Source of the DNA: an uncultured Pirellulaceae bacterium
GTDB lineage: Bacteria > Planctomycetota > Planctomycetia > Pirellulales > Pirellulaceae
Length of the DNA: 64,000 nt
Assembly (NCBI GenBank): GCA_905480235.1
Contig: CAJQPP010000031.1
Location: 1 to 64,000, forward strand
Direction: 5' to 3'
A program made the translations under genes and the position numbers. The notes under the pieces were generated by a model, which saw nothing but the letters and a program-made list of their open reading frames with translations, searched no databases and was not told the origin of the DNA. Of this stretch, positions 29,501 through 37,733 are shown in pieces; the stretch's first letter is position 1; each line of letters opens with the position of its first letter.

Positions 29501-29900
29501 TGCTCCCTCGATCGGTCCCAAGACGGCAGAAAAATTTGTTGATATCGGCATCGTAACGGTGCAGGATTTCTTGCAAGCCGCTGTTTCCGATATGGCGACC
29601 CAATTGGGTAATCGGCGATTATCGAAAAATGTTTTGAAAACGTGGCAACAACAATCTCGCCTCATGTGCGACGTTCCCAATTTACGCGGGCATGATGCAC
29701 AAATCCTTGTCGGTTGCGAAATTTTCCACGCGGAAGAACTGGCAAAGCACGAAGCCGCATCCCTTTTGGACGTGGTACTGCCCTTCGTTGAATCGAAAGA
29801 GGGCTCTCGTATGTTGCGAAATGCACGTAAACCCGACCTCGCAGAGGTCACCCATTGGATTCAAGCCGCGAACTATGTTTCGGCACGCAAAGCCGCTTGA
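26550..29900 (+). CDS. SMC/SbcC-like coiled-coil protein with degenerate ATPase motifs and C-terminal DUF4332-like domains
   Basis: 1116 residues from ATG 26550 (GGAG 7 nt upstream; the open frame starts at 26421 without a good site). The N terminus MKLTEIAIDGYKG...LASGLNVIFG is the first strand and loop of RecF/SbcC/YhaN-type ATPases, but where GPNGxGKST is expected the sequence is GTQATQLRAIADF: no Walker A Lys, Gly or Ser/Thr. A coiled-coil arm spans about 165-565. The C-terminal ATPase half has no LSGG signature (YVRLSLSLAAIEQLAL) and a Walker B-like PIVIEDAE near 633. After a Pro/Ser linker come two HhH-like DUF4332 regions, about 755-900 and 983-1110 (PSIGPKTAEKFVDIGIVTVQDFL). Probably a DNA- or chromosome-associated scaffold; no SbcD/YhaO nuclease partner is adjacent. 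Confidence 0.8.
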   Translation: MKLTEIAIDGYKGTPNTHLHHLASGLNVIFGTQATQLRAIADFIPDVLYGYDARKRPTTMWGNGYLQVKSDGQKFRVSRDHSNLLGHFAISDSQGDYSSPGTPEIAASLNQSAGGSFFFTSLEDTRWNWQDFLHQLNSVFQLQRLESPSPMPFLAEQDQHASWKRAAEARTRRLDSMTGELERLNRERTRLISEQARVPGDHHNRLQILDREISELQSEADSLNAVLHIEQEKELELNRQIDDLECWIDREHTNVRKIPVTRSAPKHLELYYERLDDVDYQVRLWRSAQSDIQNQRLRLRDEMVSHGELNILSQEHPYHEAREIILTLESRIQSAAETARCWEQSPTPLDTSRNLTALCQEMRNDLQALCDELKSQYKHVRYKAAVAELKQLRRCYHEMDESVRRLLVRRESVIDDIRRLDPMGADAISLCEQQFTLCAQQEGSWAARQKFVSTEPPITSETATDYRTVHPDLSRERTRLVGLNALHTRCQEQIVESQREIKACETQWQKHVDERNALLAFWNQDHTTRIDSLNARVRSLESERQALQLQIDSDKPWMSWRPNFIFEEANRFMEQISSHALRSLRINSQSQLTVAKNHDSDIHVENLPAIEQGYVRLSLSLAAIEQLALRGIRRPIVIEDAELHNQENALIQVLESFCGNDHQVVMLTGNPARMQQAERLNSTRFELPDTSITSPSWYPETPHQPRESYPITPAPTSNHPWNLDAFDSPSPLTSATSSDWHSSPTVSTVKPESLLPTPLVAAPRIGCTRQTLLQDIDLVESIYLTSLENLKIQNVGQLLDVDLSEQKSNLIRSGFNLEQLDRWQAQAWLLICFSDMTANDARVLLGSGVDRPEMLAQLEETEILDRIRQYLDTSAGKRSNASYSQFSTERLRAWANRVNTDNGWRTYQRSLLRSPQLASHTDVTVTPAQRLGERRASARRPLQKPVLHQSKPEVTTSKKQKPSVKIKAKSDFQFFLKPSDELEAAPSIGPKTAEKFVDIGIVTVQDFLQAAVSDMATQLGNRRLSKNVLKTWQQQSRLMCDVPNLRGHDAQILVGCEIFHAEELAKHEAASLLDVVLPFVESKEGSRMLRNARKPDLAEVTHWIQAANYVSARKAA

Positions 29901-30090
29901 GCGGGCAACGGACCGGCCCATAACCCGCTCGGTTACCAAACCCGGACCTTGTGAGGTAGACCGAACCGCGTTTTTACAACCTGAAATTCTGATTGGGGCA
30001 AAAAAACTACTTTTAGAGTCTCTGGCAGTTTTCTAGGATGGTGCTCTGATTCCAAGATCATTTCTCATCCTGTCGCCCAGAGATTTCAAA

Positions 30091-31827
30091 ATGCGGTGCC
30101 TTCCCCTATTTCTTTCGACGATTTTCATTTTCTCCCTGGTTGCCAATTCGCAAGCGCAACCTTTCGCAGATTTGGTTTTGCGTGGTGGTAAAATCGTCAC
30201 CGTCGACCCGGCTAACCCGCAAGGCGAGGCACTCGCAGTCGCAGGTGACCGAATCCTTGCGGTCGGTACCGATCAAGAGATCAGCAAGTTTATTAATCCC
30301 CAAACTACCATTTTAGAATTAGACGGCCGGTTAGCGACGCCCGGTTTTATTGAGGGACACGGTCACTTTATTGGCACCGGGCAATCCAAGATGATGCTGG
30401 ATCTTTCCACTGCGGAATCTTGGGACGATGTCGCTGAGCAAGTCCAAACGGCTGTGGCGGTTGCCCCTCCGGGGGAGTGGATTATAGGACGCGGTTGGCA
30501 TCAAGAAAAATGGAACGTGAAACCAGAGCGGCTTTACGATGGTTATCCAACGCATGACAAAATCAGCGCCATTTCTCCCAACAATCCGGTCTTACTAACG
30601 CACGCCAGTGGTCATATGTGTTTCGCCAACGATTTTGCCATGAGAGAGGCAAGTATCTCTGGAAATACCGAAGCCCCCGCTGGAGGCGAAATTCTCAAGG
30701 ATGAAAACGGCACGCCAATCGGTATCTTTCGGGAAACCGCCCAAACCCTTCTGAGCGGAGCGTATGCATCCTCAACGGCCAAACAGTCCGATAAGGATCG
30801 CGATCGCCTTGCCGAACGAGCCGTCGAATTGGCGGTCAAAGAATGTCTTGAAAACGGGATCACGAGTTTTCAGGATGCCGGCACCTCTTTCGCTAATATC
30901 GCGATGCTCAAAGAGATGGCTGAGCAGGGAAAGATCGACGTGCGATTATGGATCATGGTGCGAGATCACCTCGCCTTGATGGAAGACAATCTTGCACGAA
31001 CAAAAATCAGTCGCCATGCCGATAACTTTTTTACCGTGGGCGGTATCAAACTTTCGCTGGACGGTGCCCTGGGCCCCCACGGAGCTTGGCTGCTGCTGCC
31101 CTATGAAGATCTCCCCAGCAGCGAAGGCCTGAATACCGCTCCGCTGGAAACGGCACAAACATTAGCCGCTTTAGCAATCAAACACGGTTACCAATTCTGT
31201 GTTCACGCGATCGGCGATCGTGCAAACCGTGAGGTGCTCGATATCTTTGAGGCATCTTTCGAGAAAAACCCCTCTATCATGCCGCGACGTTGGCGCATCG
31301 AACATGCGCAACATCTGCATCCGGATGACATTCCAAGGTTTGGTCAACTCGGCGTGATTGCGTCCATGCAAGGTATCCACTGCACCTCCGACGCCGTCTT
31401 TGTTTTACAGCGGTTAGGATTACGGCGCTCAGAAGAGGGTGCTTATGTTTGGCAAAAACTTATGCAAAGCGGAGCGGTGGTGACCAACGGAACGGACGTT
31501 CCGGTTGAGAACATCAATCCTCTCGCATCGTTTTACGCCACGGTTACGCGGAAACTAAAAGATGGGACCGAGTTTTTCCCGGACCAGAAAATGTCTCGCG
31601 CTGAAGCCTTGAAATCCTATACGCTCGATTGTGCTTACGCGGCTTTTGAAGAAGACATCAAGGGTTCGCTTGAAGCCGGTAAGCTGGCGGACATCACCGT
31701 ATTGTCAAAGGACATCATGACCTGCCCCGAGAATGAAATTCAGGATACCAAAATCGATTACACGATCGTGGGTGGCAAGGTCGCATACGATCGCATGAAA
31801 CCTAAATCCAAACCCGCCAGCAAATAA
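30091..31827 (+). CDS. Exported amidohydrolase, YtcJ-like
   Basis: 578 residues. Signal peptide ending NSQAQ, then the amidohydrolase superfamily fold: the small beta domain DLVLRGGKIVTVDP, the metal-binding HxH in FIEGHGHFIG, further ligands and catalytic residues in FCVHAIGDRAN and RIEHAQHL, TDVPVENINP, and the C-terminal beta part GSLEAGKLADITVLSKD. The group hydrolyses amides, esters or N-acyl compounds; substrate unknown, and export is notable since many members are cytoplasmic. Single plus-strand gene, convergent with the flavoprotein gene. Confidence 0.9.
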   Translation: MRCLPLFLSTIFIFSLVANSQAQPFADLVLRGGKIVTVDPANPQGEALAVAGDRILAVGTDQEISKFINPQTTILELDGRLATPGFIEGHGHFIGTGQSKMMLDLSTAESWDDVAEQVQTAVAVAPPGEWIIGRGWHQEKWNVKPERLYDGYPTHDKISAISPNNPVLLTHASGHMCFANDFAMREASISGNTEAPAGGEILKDENGTPIGIFRETAQTLLSGAYASSTAKQSDKDRDRLAERAVELAVKECLENGITSFQDAGTSFANIAMLKEMAEQGKIDVRLWIMVRDHLALMEDNLARTKISRHADNFFTVGGIKLSLDGALGPHGAWLLLPYEDLPSSEGLNTAPLETAQTLAALAIKHGYQFCVHAIGDRANREVLDIFEASFEKNPSIMPRRWRIEHAQHLHPDDIPRFGQLGVIASMQGIHCTSDAVFVLQRLGLRRSEEGAYVWQKLMQSGAVVTNGTDVPVENINPLASFYATVTRKLKDGTEFFPDQKMSRAEALKSYTLDCAYAAFEEDIKGSLEAGKLADITVLSKDIMTCPENEIQDTKIDYTIVGGKVAYDRMKPKSKPASK

Positions 31828-31916
31828 TTTGGGCAGCTAATGCGTGGCCCGGACTCTGGCAGACGAAGGGGGGTGTTGGGTTGAGTAAATCGGCAGGCCG
31901 TTCAGGCAATCCGGTG

Positions 31917-33182
31917 TTAACCGCTGGCGATGGCATTCCCAGCGACAAAGCCCGTGCTGAAGGCTGCCTGAAAGTTATATCCACCAATGGGTCCATCCAC
32001 ATCCAAGATTTCGCCAGCCAGATACAATCGCGGCACCAACCGGCTTTCCATGGTTTGTGGGTCGACTTCACCTAATTCAACGCCACCTGCGGTAACCTCC
32101 GCTTTGGCAAATCCCAGCGTGCCGGAAATATCCACCGGGCACCGCTTACTTTGTTGAACAATCCGATTCAATCGCTTCTTGCCAAGTTCGGCCAAGGATT
32201 GGTCTCCAGGAATACCAGCCAAATCGCAAAGCTCCTGAGCGAGTCGTTTTGGTAAAACATGGCAAAGCTCATTAAATAACTGTCGTCCACTGGACCGAAC
32301 TGCAGTGGATGTCAGGTCGTTTCTTAATTTGTCCTCGCTCAGATCCGGCAACCAATCACAGATCAGTTTTTTGGGTAAATTATTGGCTGGGTCAGTGACC
32401 AAACGACTGATGTTCAGTGCCGCCGGTCCAGAACATCCTCGGTGGGTAAACAAAAAAGAACCGCGAAAGCAGGAGCGGTCGGAACGAACTAACTGCGATT
32501 TTCCATTTTGCAATTGGACGCTGAGACCAACATCGGGAATCGTTACGCCAGAAAGACGATGTACCCATTCATCGCGGCATTTGAGGGGAGTCAAAGCCGG
32601 CCGCGGCGCGACCACCGAATGCCCCAGCTCTTTTAACCACGCGTATCCATCACCCGTGGTTCCGCAGCCGGGATAACTTTGCCCGCCACACGTCAAAACC
32701 AATGCATGACAAAAAAAGGTTTGCTCCGTGCAGGAAACGACGAAGTGATCTTGGGTTGGGGCAATGCCCGTTACCGATGTCCCCGGCATAATCTGGACGC
32801 CTGCCTGCCTAGCCCGGGTGACTAACGCATCGCGTACATCGATGGCTCGGTCACTTTGGGGAAATATTTTACCCGTCTCTTCAACCTTGGTTCCAACCCC
32901 CAACTGATGGAAAGTATCGACGACGGCTTCCGGAGTCAGCGTTGCCAAGGCGTACTTCAGAAAACGGCCTTGGGGTTTCCCAAATGCATCTGCCACACCC
33001 CGCCAGGAGGCGTTGTGCGTAATGTTGCAACGCGTTCCACCAGACATCAATATTTTAACGCCTAGTTTTTTATTTTTTTCAATGAGCAGCACGCGCTGCC
33101 CGCGTTTGGCAGCTGTGGCGGCGGCCCACAAACCGGCCGCTCCCGCTCCCACGATAATCACATCATATTTCGGATTCATCAT
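31917..33182 (-). CDS. NAD(P)/FAD-dependent oxidoreductase, HI0933/BaiN-like
   Basis: 421 residues. N-terminal Rossmann FAD motif DVIIVGAGAAGLWAA, family signature LMSGGTRCNITH, second nucleotide segment LVLTCGGQSYPGCGTTGDGY, and C-terminal FAD contact GPIGGYNFQAAFSTGFVAG. The family is flavoproteins of unsettled function, some of which reduce bile-acid-type substrates. Its ATG overlaps the stop of the metal permease-regulator gene (ATGA), making it the last gene of the metal-uptake operon; why a flavoprotein is coupled to metal import is unknown. Confidence 0.92.
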   Translation of the reverse strand: MMNPKYDVIIVGAGAAGLWAAATAAKRGQRVLLIEKNKKLGVKILMSGGTRCNITHNASWRGVADAFGKPQGRFLKYALATLTPEAVVDTFHQLGVGTKVEETGKIFPQSDRAIDVRDALVTRARQAGVQIMPGTSVTGIAPTQDHFVVSCTEQTFFCHALVLTCGGQSYPGCGTTGDGYAWLKELGHSVVAPRPALTPLKCRDEWVHRLSGVTIPDVGLSVQLQNGKSQLVRSDRSCFRGSFLFTHRGCSGPAALNISRLVTDPANNLPKKLICDWLPDLSEDKLRNDLTSTAVRSSGRQLFNELCHVLPKRLAQELCDLAGIPGDQSLAELGKKRLNRIVQQSKRCPVDISGTLGFAKAEVTAGGVELGEVDPQTMESRLVPRLYLAGEILDVDGPIGGYNFQAAFSTGFVAGNAIASG

Positions 33183-34702
33183 GACGGATCGGATTCCACT
33201 CGATGCACAAAAACCGCATCGGCTTGATCATGGGATAGTTCGATGGTTGAGCCGTCTTCGGTAACCAGCGACCAGCGAATTCCATCAGCGCTGCGAGGCC
33301 CACCCGACACTTTGGTACCCGGCATGAGACGATCCCGCAAAGCAGCGTCCTCTACACGCACGATCTCTGCCCGAAACCCTTCTCGCAACAGACTAGAACG
33401 CACCTCTGAGAGTTCTTCAAAGTCGACAAAATCCTCGGGGATCGTACTGCCGTGGGGATCTTTTAATGGATGTCCGAGCTTGTCGTCGAGGTAATCGATT
33501 GTCTTTTCGTCATTCATGTGCTCCAACTTGTGCGCCTGCCCATGCAATTCGTTGGCGGGCGTTCCCATTCGATCCAAATAGGTTTCCCAAATGCGATGTG
33601 CCCTCAACAGTCGCCTGCCTTCCCGACGTCCCTTTGACGTTAATCGCAGCCCGGCATCTTTTTGGTCCAGTAGATCTTGGCGAATCAACTGCATGATGGC
33701 TCTGCGAATTTTGGGTTTATTGGATGCAATGTGCCGTACCACATCATTGATCGGCACCCATTCTTGCTCGCTTCGCAAGATCGCACCCAACACATCTTCT
33801 TTAATTTCCTGCGGCACAGCTCGCCGGCGGCGATTCCAATCCACCAACAAACCGTACTTGGGCGCTAACACCAAAGTCGCCAAAAAGAAGGCGGTTCCCG
33901 TAATCACAATCGAGGGGCCAGGCGATGCGCCAGCGGCATGGGCCAGAAAAAAACCGGCCCAGAAACAGCTAATCCCTATGGCAGCCGCCGCCACGATCAT
34001 GCGATTGAGTCGATCGAACAACAAATACGCCGAGGCGGCTGGCGTAATGACGAGTGCCACCACCAGGATAACTCCGGCAATCCGTACGCCACTCACCACC
34101 ACCAAGGAGGTGCAGGCGGTCAATAAATAATCCACGGCCACCACAGGCACGCCGATCGACGCGGCCATCACGGGATCAAAACTGGTTAATTGCAATTGGC
34201 GAAAAAACATCATCACAACGGCCACAATAAACGCCGTCACCAATCCGGCAATCCACAATTCCGAATTGCCCACCGAAATTACCGAACCTACGATGAAATG
34301 GTAGATATCAATATGGATGTATTGTCCTAAGGATTTCATGGAGATGGCAAACGCACCGAGAGCAAAAATACCGGTGTACATAATCCCAATCGCCGTGTCC
34401 TGTTTGACGCGTGAAACCCGCGTCACAAAACCCACCATGCCAACGGTTACAACACCCGCCAACAGCGCTCCTAGCAACATAGCGCCGACATGAGCTTCCG
34501 TGCCAAAAAGCAACTTCATCAAAAGATATCCACCGACCACTCCCGCCAACATGGCATGGGCAATGGCATCCGACAAAAACGAAAGGCGGCGCAGGATGAT
34601 AAAACAACCGACGACACTGCAGGCCAATGACACCAAGGTCCCCACCACCAGCGGTTTAATAAGGTGCCCGTTCGCGAGATGGAATTCTGTTAACCAATCC
34701 AT
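33179..34702 (-). CDS. Metal ABC transporter permease fused to a DtxR-like metalloregulator domain
   Basis: 507 residues. Residues 1-285 are an ABC-3 (ZnuB/MntB) permease with about eight helices (LVSLACSVVGCFIILRRLSFLSDAIAHAMLAG at the N terminus). Residues about 300-365 form a winged helix (VPINDVVRHIASNKPKIRRAIMQLIRQDLL), 366-430 a DtxR-type metal-binding dimerisation region with H369, E373, H387, H391, E394 and H395 matching the DtxR pattern (His in place of the Cys), and 440-507 an SH3/FeoA-like end. TAATG overlap with the ATPase gene upstream, ATGA overlap with the flavoprotein downstream. The fusion could sense metal at the membrane and control uptake or transcription. Confidence 0.92.
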   Translation of the reverse strand: MDWLTEFHLANGHLIKPLVVGTLVSLACSVVGCFIILRRLSFLSDAIAHAMLAGVVGGYLLMKLLFGTEAHVGAMLLGALLAGVVTVGMVGFVTRVSRVKQDTAIGIMYTGIFALGAFAISMKSLGQYIHIDIYHFIVGSVISVGNSELWIAGLVTAFIVAVVMMFFRQLQLTSFDPVMAASIGVPVVAVDYLLTACTSLVVVSGVRIAGVILVVALVITPAASAYLLFDRLNRMIVAAAAIGISCFWAGFFLAHAAGASPGPSIVITGTAFFLATLVLAPKYGLLVDWNRRRRAVPQEIKEDVLGAILRSEQEWVPINDVVRHIASNKPKIRRAIMQLIRQDLLDQKDAGLRLTSKGRREGRRLLRAHRIWETYLDRMGTPANELHGQAHKLEHMNDEKTIDYLDDKLGHPLKDPHGSTIPEDFVDFEELSEVRSSLLREGFRAEIVRVEDAALRDRLMPGTKVSGGPRSADGIRWSLVTEDGSTIELSHDQADAVFVHRVESDPS

Positions 34703-35526
34703 TATCTAGGTGGCCTCCCCTCTCCAGTGCCTGGCACGAGCCCCTTCTGCAAGACCTCCTCCAGTGTGTGGTTGGTGAGAGCCTCAAAGACGCGTAACTT
34801 GCCCTCGTAGACCTCGCTTAGCAATTCCGGTTCCAGAACTTGCGTGGGCGATCCGAAAGCGAACATTCGTTGTTTCAGTAAGATCAGCAAATCAAAATAC
34901 TCGCAAGCTGTCTCCAAGTCGTGGTGGACCACCACCATCGTTTTTCCTTTTTGGCGAGCCTCGGTCAACACATTAAGAATCGCGCCTTCCGTGGCCGCGT
35001 CGACACCCGCGAACGGTTCATCCAACAACAAAATATCCGCATCTTGTGCCAAAGCTCGTGCCATAAAAACACGTTGCTGTTGGCCACCTGACAGTTGACC
35101 AATTTGTCGTTTTGAAAACTCACTCATCCGCACTTGTTGCAACGCACGATCGGCAAGGGCATAGTCATTTCTCGACATGTCTTGCCACCAACGTTTGCTG
35201 CCATAACGCCCCATTAGGGCGACCTCGCGTACGGTGATTGGAAAATCCCAATCCACCGAACCCCGTTGGGGAACGTAGGCGACCCGCCCTTTGACACGCG
35301 CAACATCCTCGCCAAGGATTTTAACCGAACCGATATCCGGTTTGACAAAACCAAGAATGGCTTTGATTAACGTCGATTTCCCCGACCCGTTTGGGCCAAT
35401 CACGCCGACCAGTTTTCCCGCTGGGATAGCCAAGGAAACATCCAAAAGTGCAGGGACCGGACCATAACTGACGGTCAGATTATCTACCTCGATAGCCGGC
35501 TTGGATGCACTTTGAGAGGAATTCAT
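34702..35526 (-). CDS. Metal ABC transporter ATP-binding protein
   Basis: 274 residues. Walker A GPNGSGKST, Q-loop VPQRGSVDWDFPITV (typical of Zn/Mn/Fe importers), signature LSGGQQQR, Walker B ILLLDEPF with catalytic Glu, and H-loop VVHHD are all intact. It energises the neighbouring permease; the stop overlaps the permease ATG. Confidence 0.95.
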   Translation of the reverse strand: MNSSQSASKPAIEVDNLTVSYGPVPALLDVSLAIPAGKLVGVIGPNGSGKSTLIKAILGFVKPDIGSVKILGEDVARVKGRVAYVPQRGSVDWDFPITVREVALMGRYGSKRWWQDMSRNDYALADRALQQVRMSEFSKRQIGQLSGGQQQRVFMARALAQDADILLLDEPFAGVDAATEGAILNVLTEARQKGKTMVVVHHDLETACEYFDLLILLKQRMFAFGSPTQVLEPELLSEVYEGKLRVFEALTNHTLEEVLQKGLVPGTGEGRPPR

Positions 35527-35607
35527 GCGTATCTCGGTAGGGGAATGTAACCTAAAACAACTTGTCCTTGGACGACGGTTCTTGCCTGTTCATAATGCAA
35601 TGAAATA

Positions 35608-36138
35608 TCAATCTTCCGGCTTCCCATAGTCGACGACATCGATCCGCACCAACTTGCTGATCGGTCCCTTTTGATCGGCCCAAACCAACTCGTGGGCCAT
35701 CTCGTTACCATCCCGGATAATCGACACACGAAAGGAACGAGCAATTTCAGATTGAGGTGTCTGGGTAGGGGAATCCAAACCGAACGCCCCTCCACTGGAT
35801 TGTGATCCGGTCTCAACGGGGGTGACCTGAATGAGAAAATCATTCAAGCCTCGTTTGATATCCGTCACATTTTCAATTTTTACTGGAACCCCCGCTGCCA
35901 TCAACTCATTTGACTCCAGCAGCACATTGTCGCGAAAAGCGACTTTGATCGCTGGAAATCCAAAACTGTTTCCTTGAATATCAAACGTGCATACAACGTT
36001 GATGTCATACCGCCCGCTGGAATCCAATTCGGCGACTTGCGTCGGGAGTGGCTTGATTTGATCTGTGAAAAAAGCGTAGCTCCAAACAAACCCCACAATT
36101 AAAGCCGCAAGGACAACAGCCAATAGAGTACGAATCAT
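35608..36138 (-). CDS. Single-span membrane protein of unknown function in the metal-uptake operon
   Basis: 176 residues with one N-terminal transmembrane helix (TLLAVVLAALIVGFVWSYAFF) and a beta-rich extracytoplasmic domain (YDINVVCTFDIQG, FRVSIIRDGNEMAHELVW). No recognised family. Its ATG lies 4 nt after the stop of the solute-binding protein gene and 81 nt before the ATPase gene, so it is almost certainly in the same operon; an accessory role in metal import is inferred from place only. Confidence 0.75.
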   Translation of the reverse strand: MIRTLLAVVLAALIVGFVWSYAFFTDQIKPLPTQVAELDSSGRYDINVVCTFDIQGNSFGFPAIKVAFRDNVLLESNELMAAGVPVKIENVTDIKRGLNDFLIQVTPVETGSQSSGGAFGLDSPTQTPQSEIARSFRVSIIRDGNEMAHELVWADQKGPISKLVRIDVVDYGKPED

Positions 36139-36142
36139 GAGA

Positions 36143-37030
36143 TCACTTTAATGCAGCAACGATGGTTAGTATATTTTCCCGCATCATGCCGATATAAGTT
36201 TCCCCTGCTGTACCGCGAGGGCCCATTGCGTCGGAATAAAGATGTCCGCCGATCTTGACCCCGGCATCTCGCGCGATCTCGCTGATCATTCGCTGATCCA
36301 AAGAGGTCTCCACGAAAATGGCGGCCACACCGGTTGCCCGAATTGAGTCGACCACCTTTTGCCGCCTTTCAACGCTGATCCCGCCAATTTCTTCGGTCGT
36401 CCAACCGGCTGGACTGATCGCACGGAAACCAAAGGTCTTACAGAAATACCCAAACGCGTCGTGGTGGGTTACTAACACGCGACGTTCGGCTGGTATTTGA
36501 TTTATTTGGTCATTGATCCAATTATTAAGGGCATTCAACTCGCCCAGATAAAGAGTGGCTCGCTGTTGGAACCGATGTGCATTTGCTGGGTCGATTTCGC
36601 TTACGGCCTGTAGAATATTTCGCACATAGATCGCCGCATTAGCCGGCGCGAACCAGGCGTGGGGATCGTTGACAAACCCATCCTGCCCTTCGACTTTGAG
36701 GGGCTGCACGCCGGTAATGCAAGTGACAATCGTTTTGCTGCTGTTTTCGGCCAGACGTCGCATCCATTCGGCGCCTTCCAAATGCCAACCATTTTCAAGA
36801 CATAAATCCGCCCGCTGCACCATTTCGGCGTCTTCGATGCGAGTTTGGTAAGTATGAGGGTCCTGTCCGGGCGCGAGAACGCATAGTACTTCCCAATCAT
36901 CCCCCACGATTTGCCGGGTAAAATCACTTATTTGAGTGGTGCTACAGACGACGACTTTTTTCTGTGCCTCAGCAACACTGGAAATCCAACTCATCAAGAT
37001 GATCGCTGCAATAATCACCGAACGCAGCAT
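36143..37030 (-). CDS. Zinc/manganese ABC transporter substrate-binding protein
   Basis: 295 residues. Signal peptide ending SVAEAQ, then a cluster A-I metal-binding protein (ZnuA/MntA/TroA type): metal His in DPHTYQ and DPHAWF, a third His in VTHHDAFGYF, and a Glu/Asp site near VETSLDQR. There is no His-rich loop as in ZnuA of Gram-negatives, which leans slightly towards Mn or Zn without certainty. AAAGG precedes the ATG. It is the first gene of a five-gene operon (binding protein, unknown, ATPase, permease-DtxR, flavoprotein). Confidence 0.93.
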   Translation of the reverse strand: MLRSVIIAAIILMSWISSVAEAQKKVVVCSTTQISDFTRQIVGDDWEVLCVLAPGQDPHTYQTRIEDAEMVQRADLCLENGWHLEGAEWMRRLAENSSKTIVTCITGVQPLKVEGQDGFVNDPHAWFAPANAAIYVRNILQAVSEIDPANAHRFQQRATLYLGELNALNNWINDQINQIPAERRVLVTHHDAFGYFCKTFGFRAISPAGWTTEEIGGISVERRQKVVDSIRATGVAAIFVETSLDQRMISEIARDAGVKIGGHLYSDAMGPRGTAGETYIGMMRENILTIVAALK

Positions 37031-37047
37031 GGCAGTTGCCTTTCTAA

Positions 37048-37059
37048 CCCGATAACGGG
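37048..37059 (-). promoter_or_regulatory. Inverted repeat ahead of the metal-uptake operon
   Basis: CCCG-ATAA-CGGG, 17 nt upstream of the substrate-binding protein ATG, between an AT-rich possible -10 region and the ribosome binding site. It is shorter than a classical DtxR or Fur box; candidate operator only. Confidence 0.3.
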
Positions 37060-37240
37060 GATTAAAAACTGAAAAAGCCCAAAGAACGGACTGAAAGAAT
37101 CTTAAGAGCTACCTAACAGGTGGTCAACGCGCACTCAGTTACCCGTCATTTCCCAAATTGTCCCTGTTATAGTGAACCCGGACTATGGTAAAAATGTCAT
37201 TAGCCCTGTTATTCCAACGAATTCCGAACAGGCTAAGCAC

Positions 37241-37693
37241 GTGAACCACCCACTCAATTTGCTCTCATCCAAGGACCTCACCTTGACCGATAAATCGTCC
37301 CCTTCTGCAGCTGTCGACCGCAGGAATCCCCAACGCAGCCTCGAGTTGGCTTTGGCCGCAGCAAGAACAGCCGCAGAGAACGGTGGCACTGAGATCAAAG
37401 TGCTGGACATGAGCAAACAGACGGCATTATTTGATTATTTTGTAATCGCCACAGGCACCAGTCGACGCCAATTGCACGCCATGAGCGAAGAGATCGATCA
37501 TAAGCTCGAAGATGATCTCAATGACAAACGCACCAACATTGATGGCTACGATGAAAGTCGCTGGATCGTATTGGATTACGCAACGGTTGTGATTCATCTT
37601 TTTGACAGCGAAACTCGCGAGTTCTACAGTCTCGAACAGATGTGGGCCGACGCGGAAAAAGTTGATCTGGAAGAACTGCTAAAAGACATTTAG
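37241..37693 (+). CDS. rsfS: Ribosome silencing factor RsfS
   Basis: 150 residues from GTG 37241. Family core (PF02410): ELALAAARTAAENGGTEIKVLDMSKQTALFDYFVIATGTSRRQLHAMSEEI and YDESRWIVLDYATVVIHLFDSETREFYSLEQMWADA. Binds ribosomal protein L14 and blocks subunit joining when nutrients are low. The frame is open to a GTG at 37172, but GTG 37241 has AGG 8 nt upstream; the start is uncertain. Divergent from the metal operon, convergent with mobA. Confidence 0.93.
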   Translation: MNHPLNLLSSKDLTLTDKSSPSAAVDRRNPQRSLELALAAARTAAENGGTEIKVLDMSKQTALFDYFVIATGTSRRQLHAMSEEIDHKLEDDLNDKRTNIDGYDESRWIVLDYATVVIHLFDSETREFYSLEQMWADAEKVDLEELLKDI

Positions 37694-37733
37694 GAAATCG
37701 TCTGTCGTGGCAACGCAGCTCCCGCAGGTGCCG

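Noticed and set aside
35523-35843. 106-codon minus-strand frame overlapping the operon's unknown membrane protein
   Set aside because: Lies in another frame over the better-supported 176-residue protein and has no domain.
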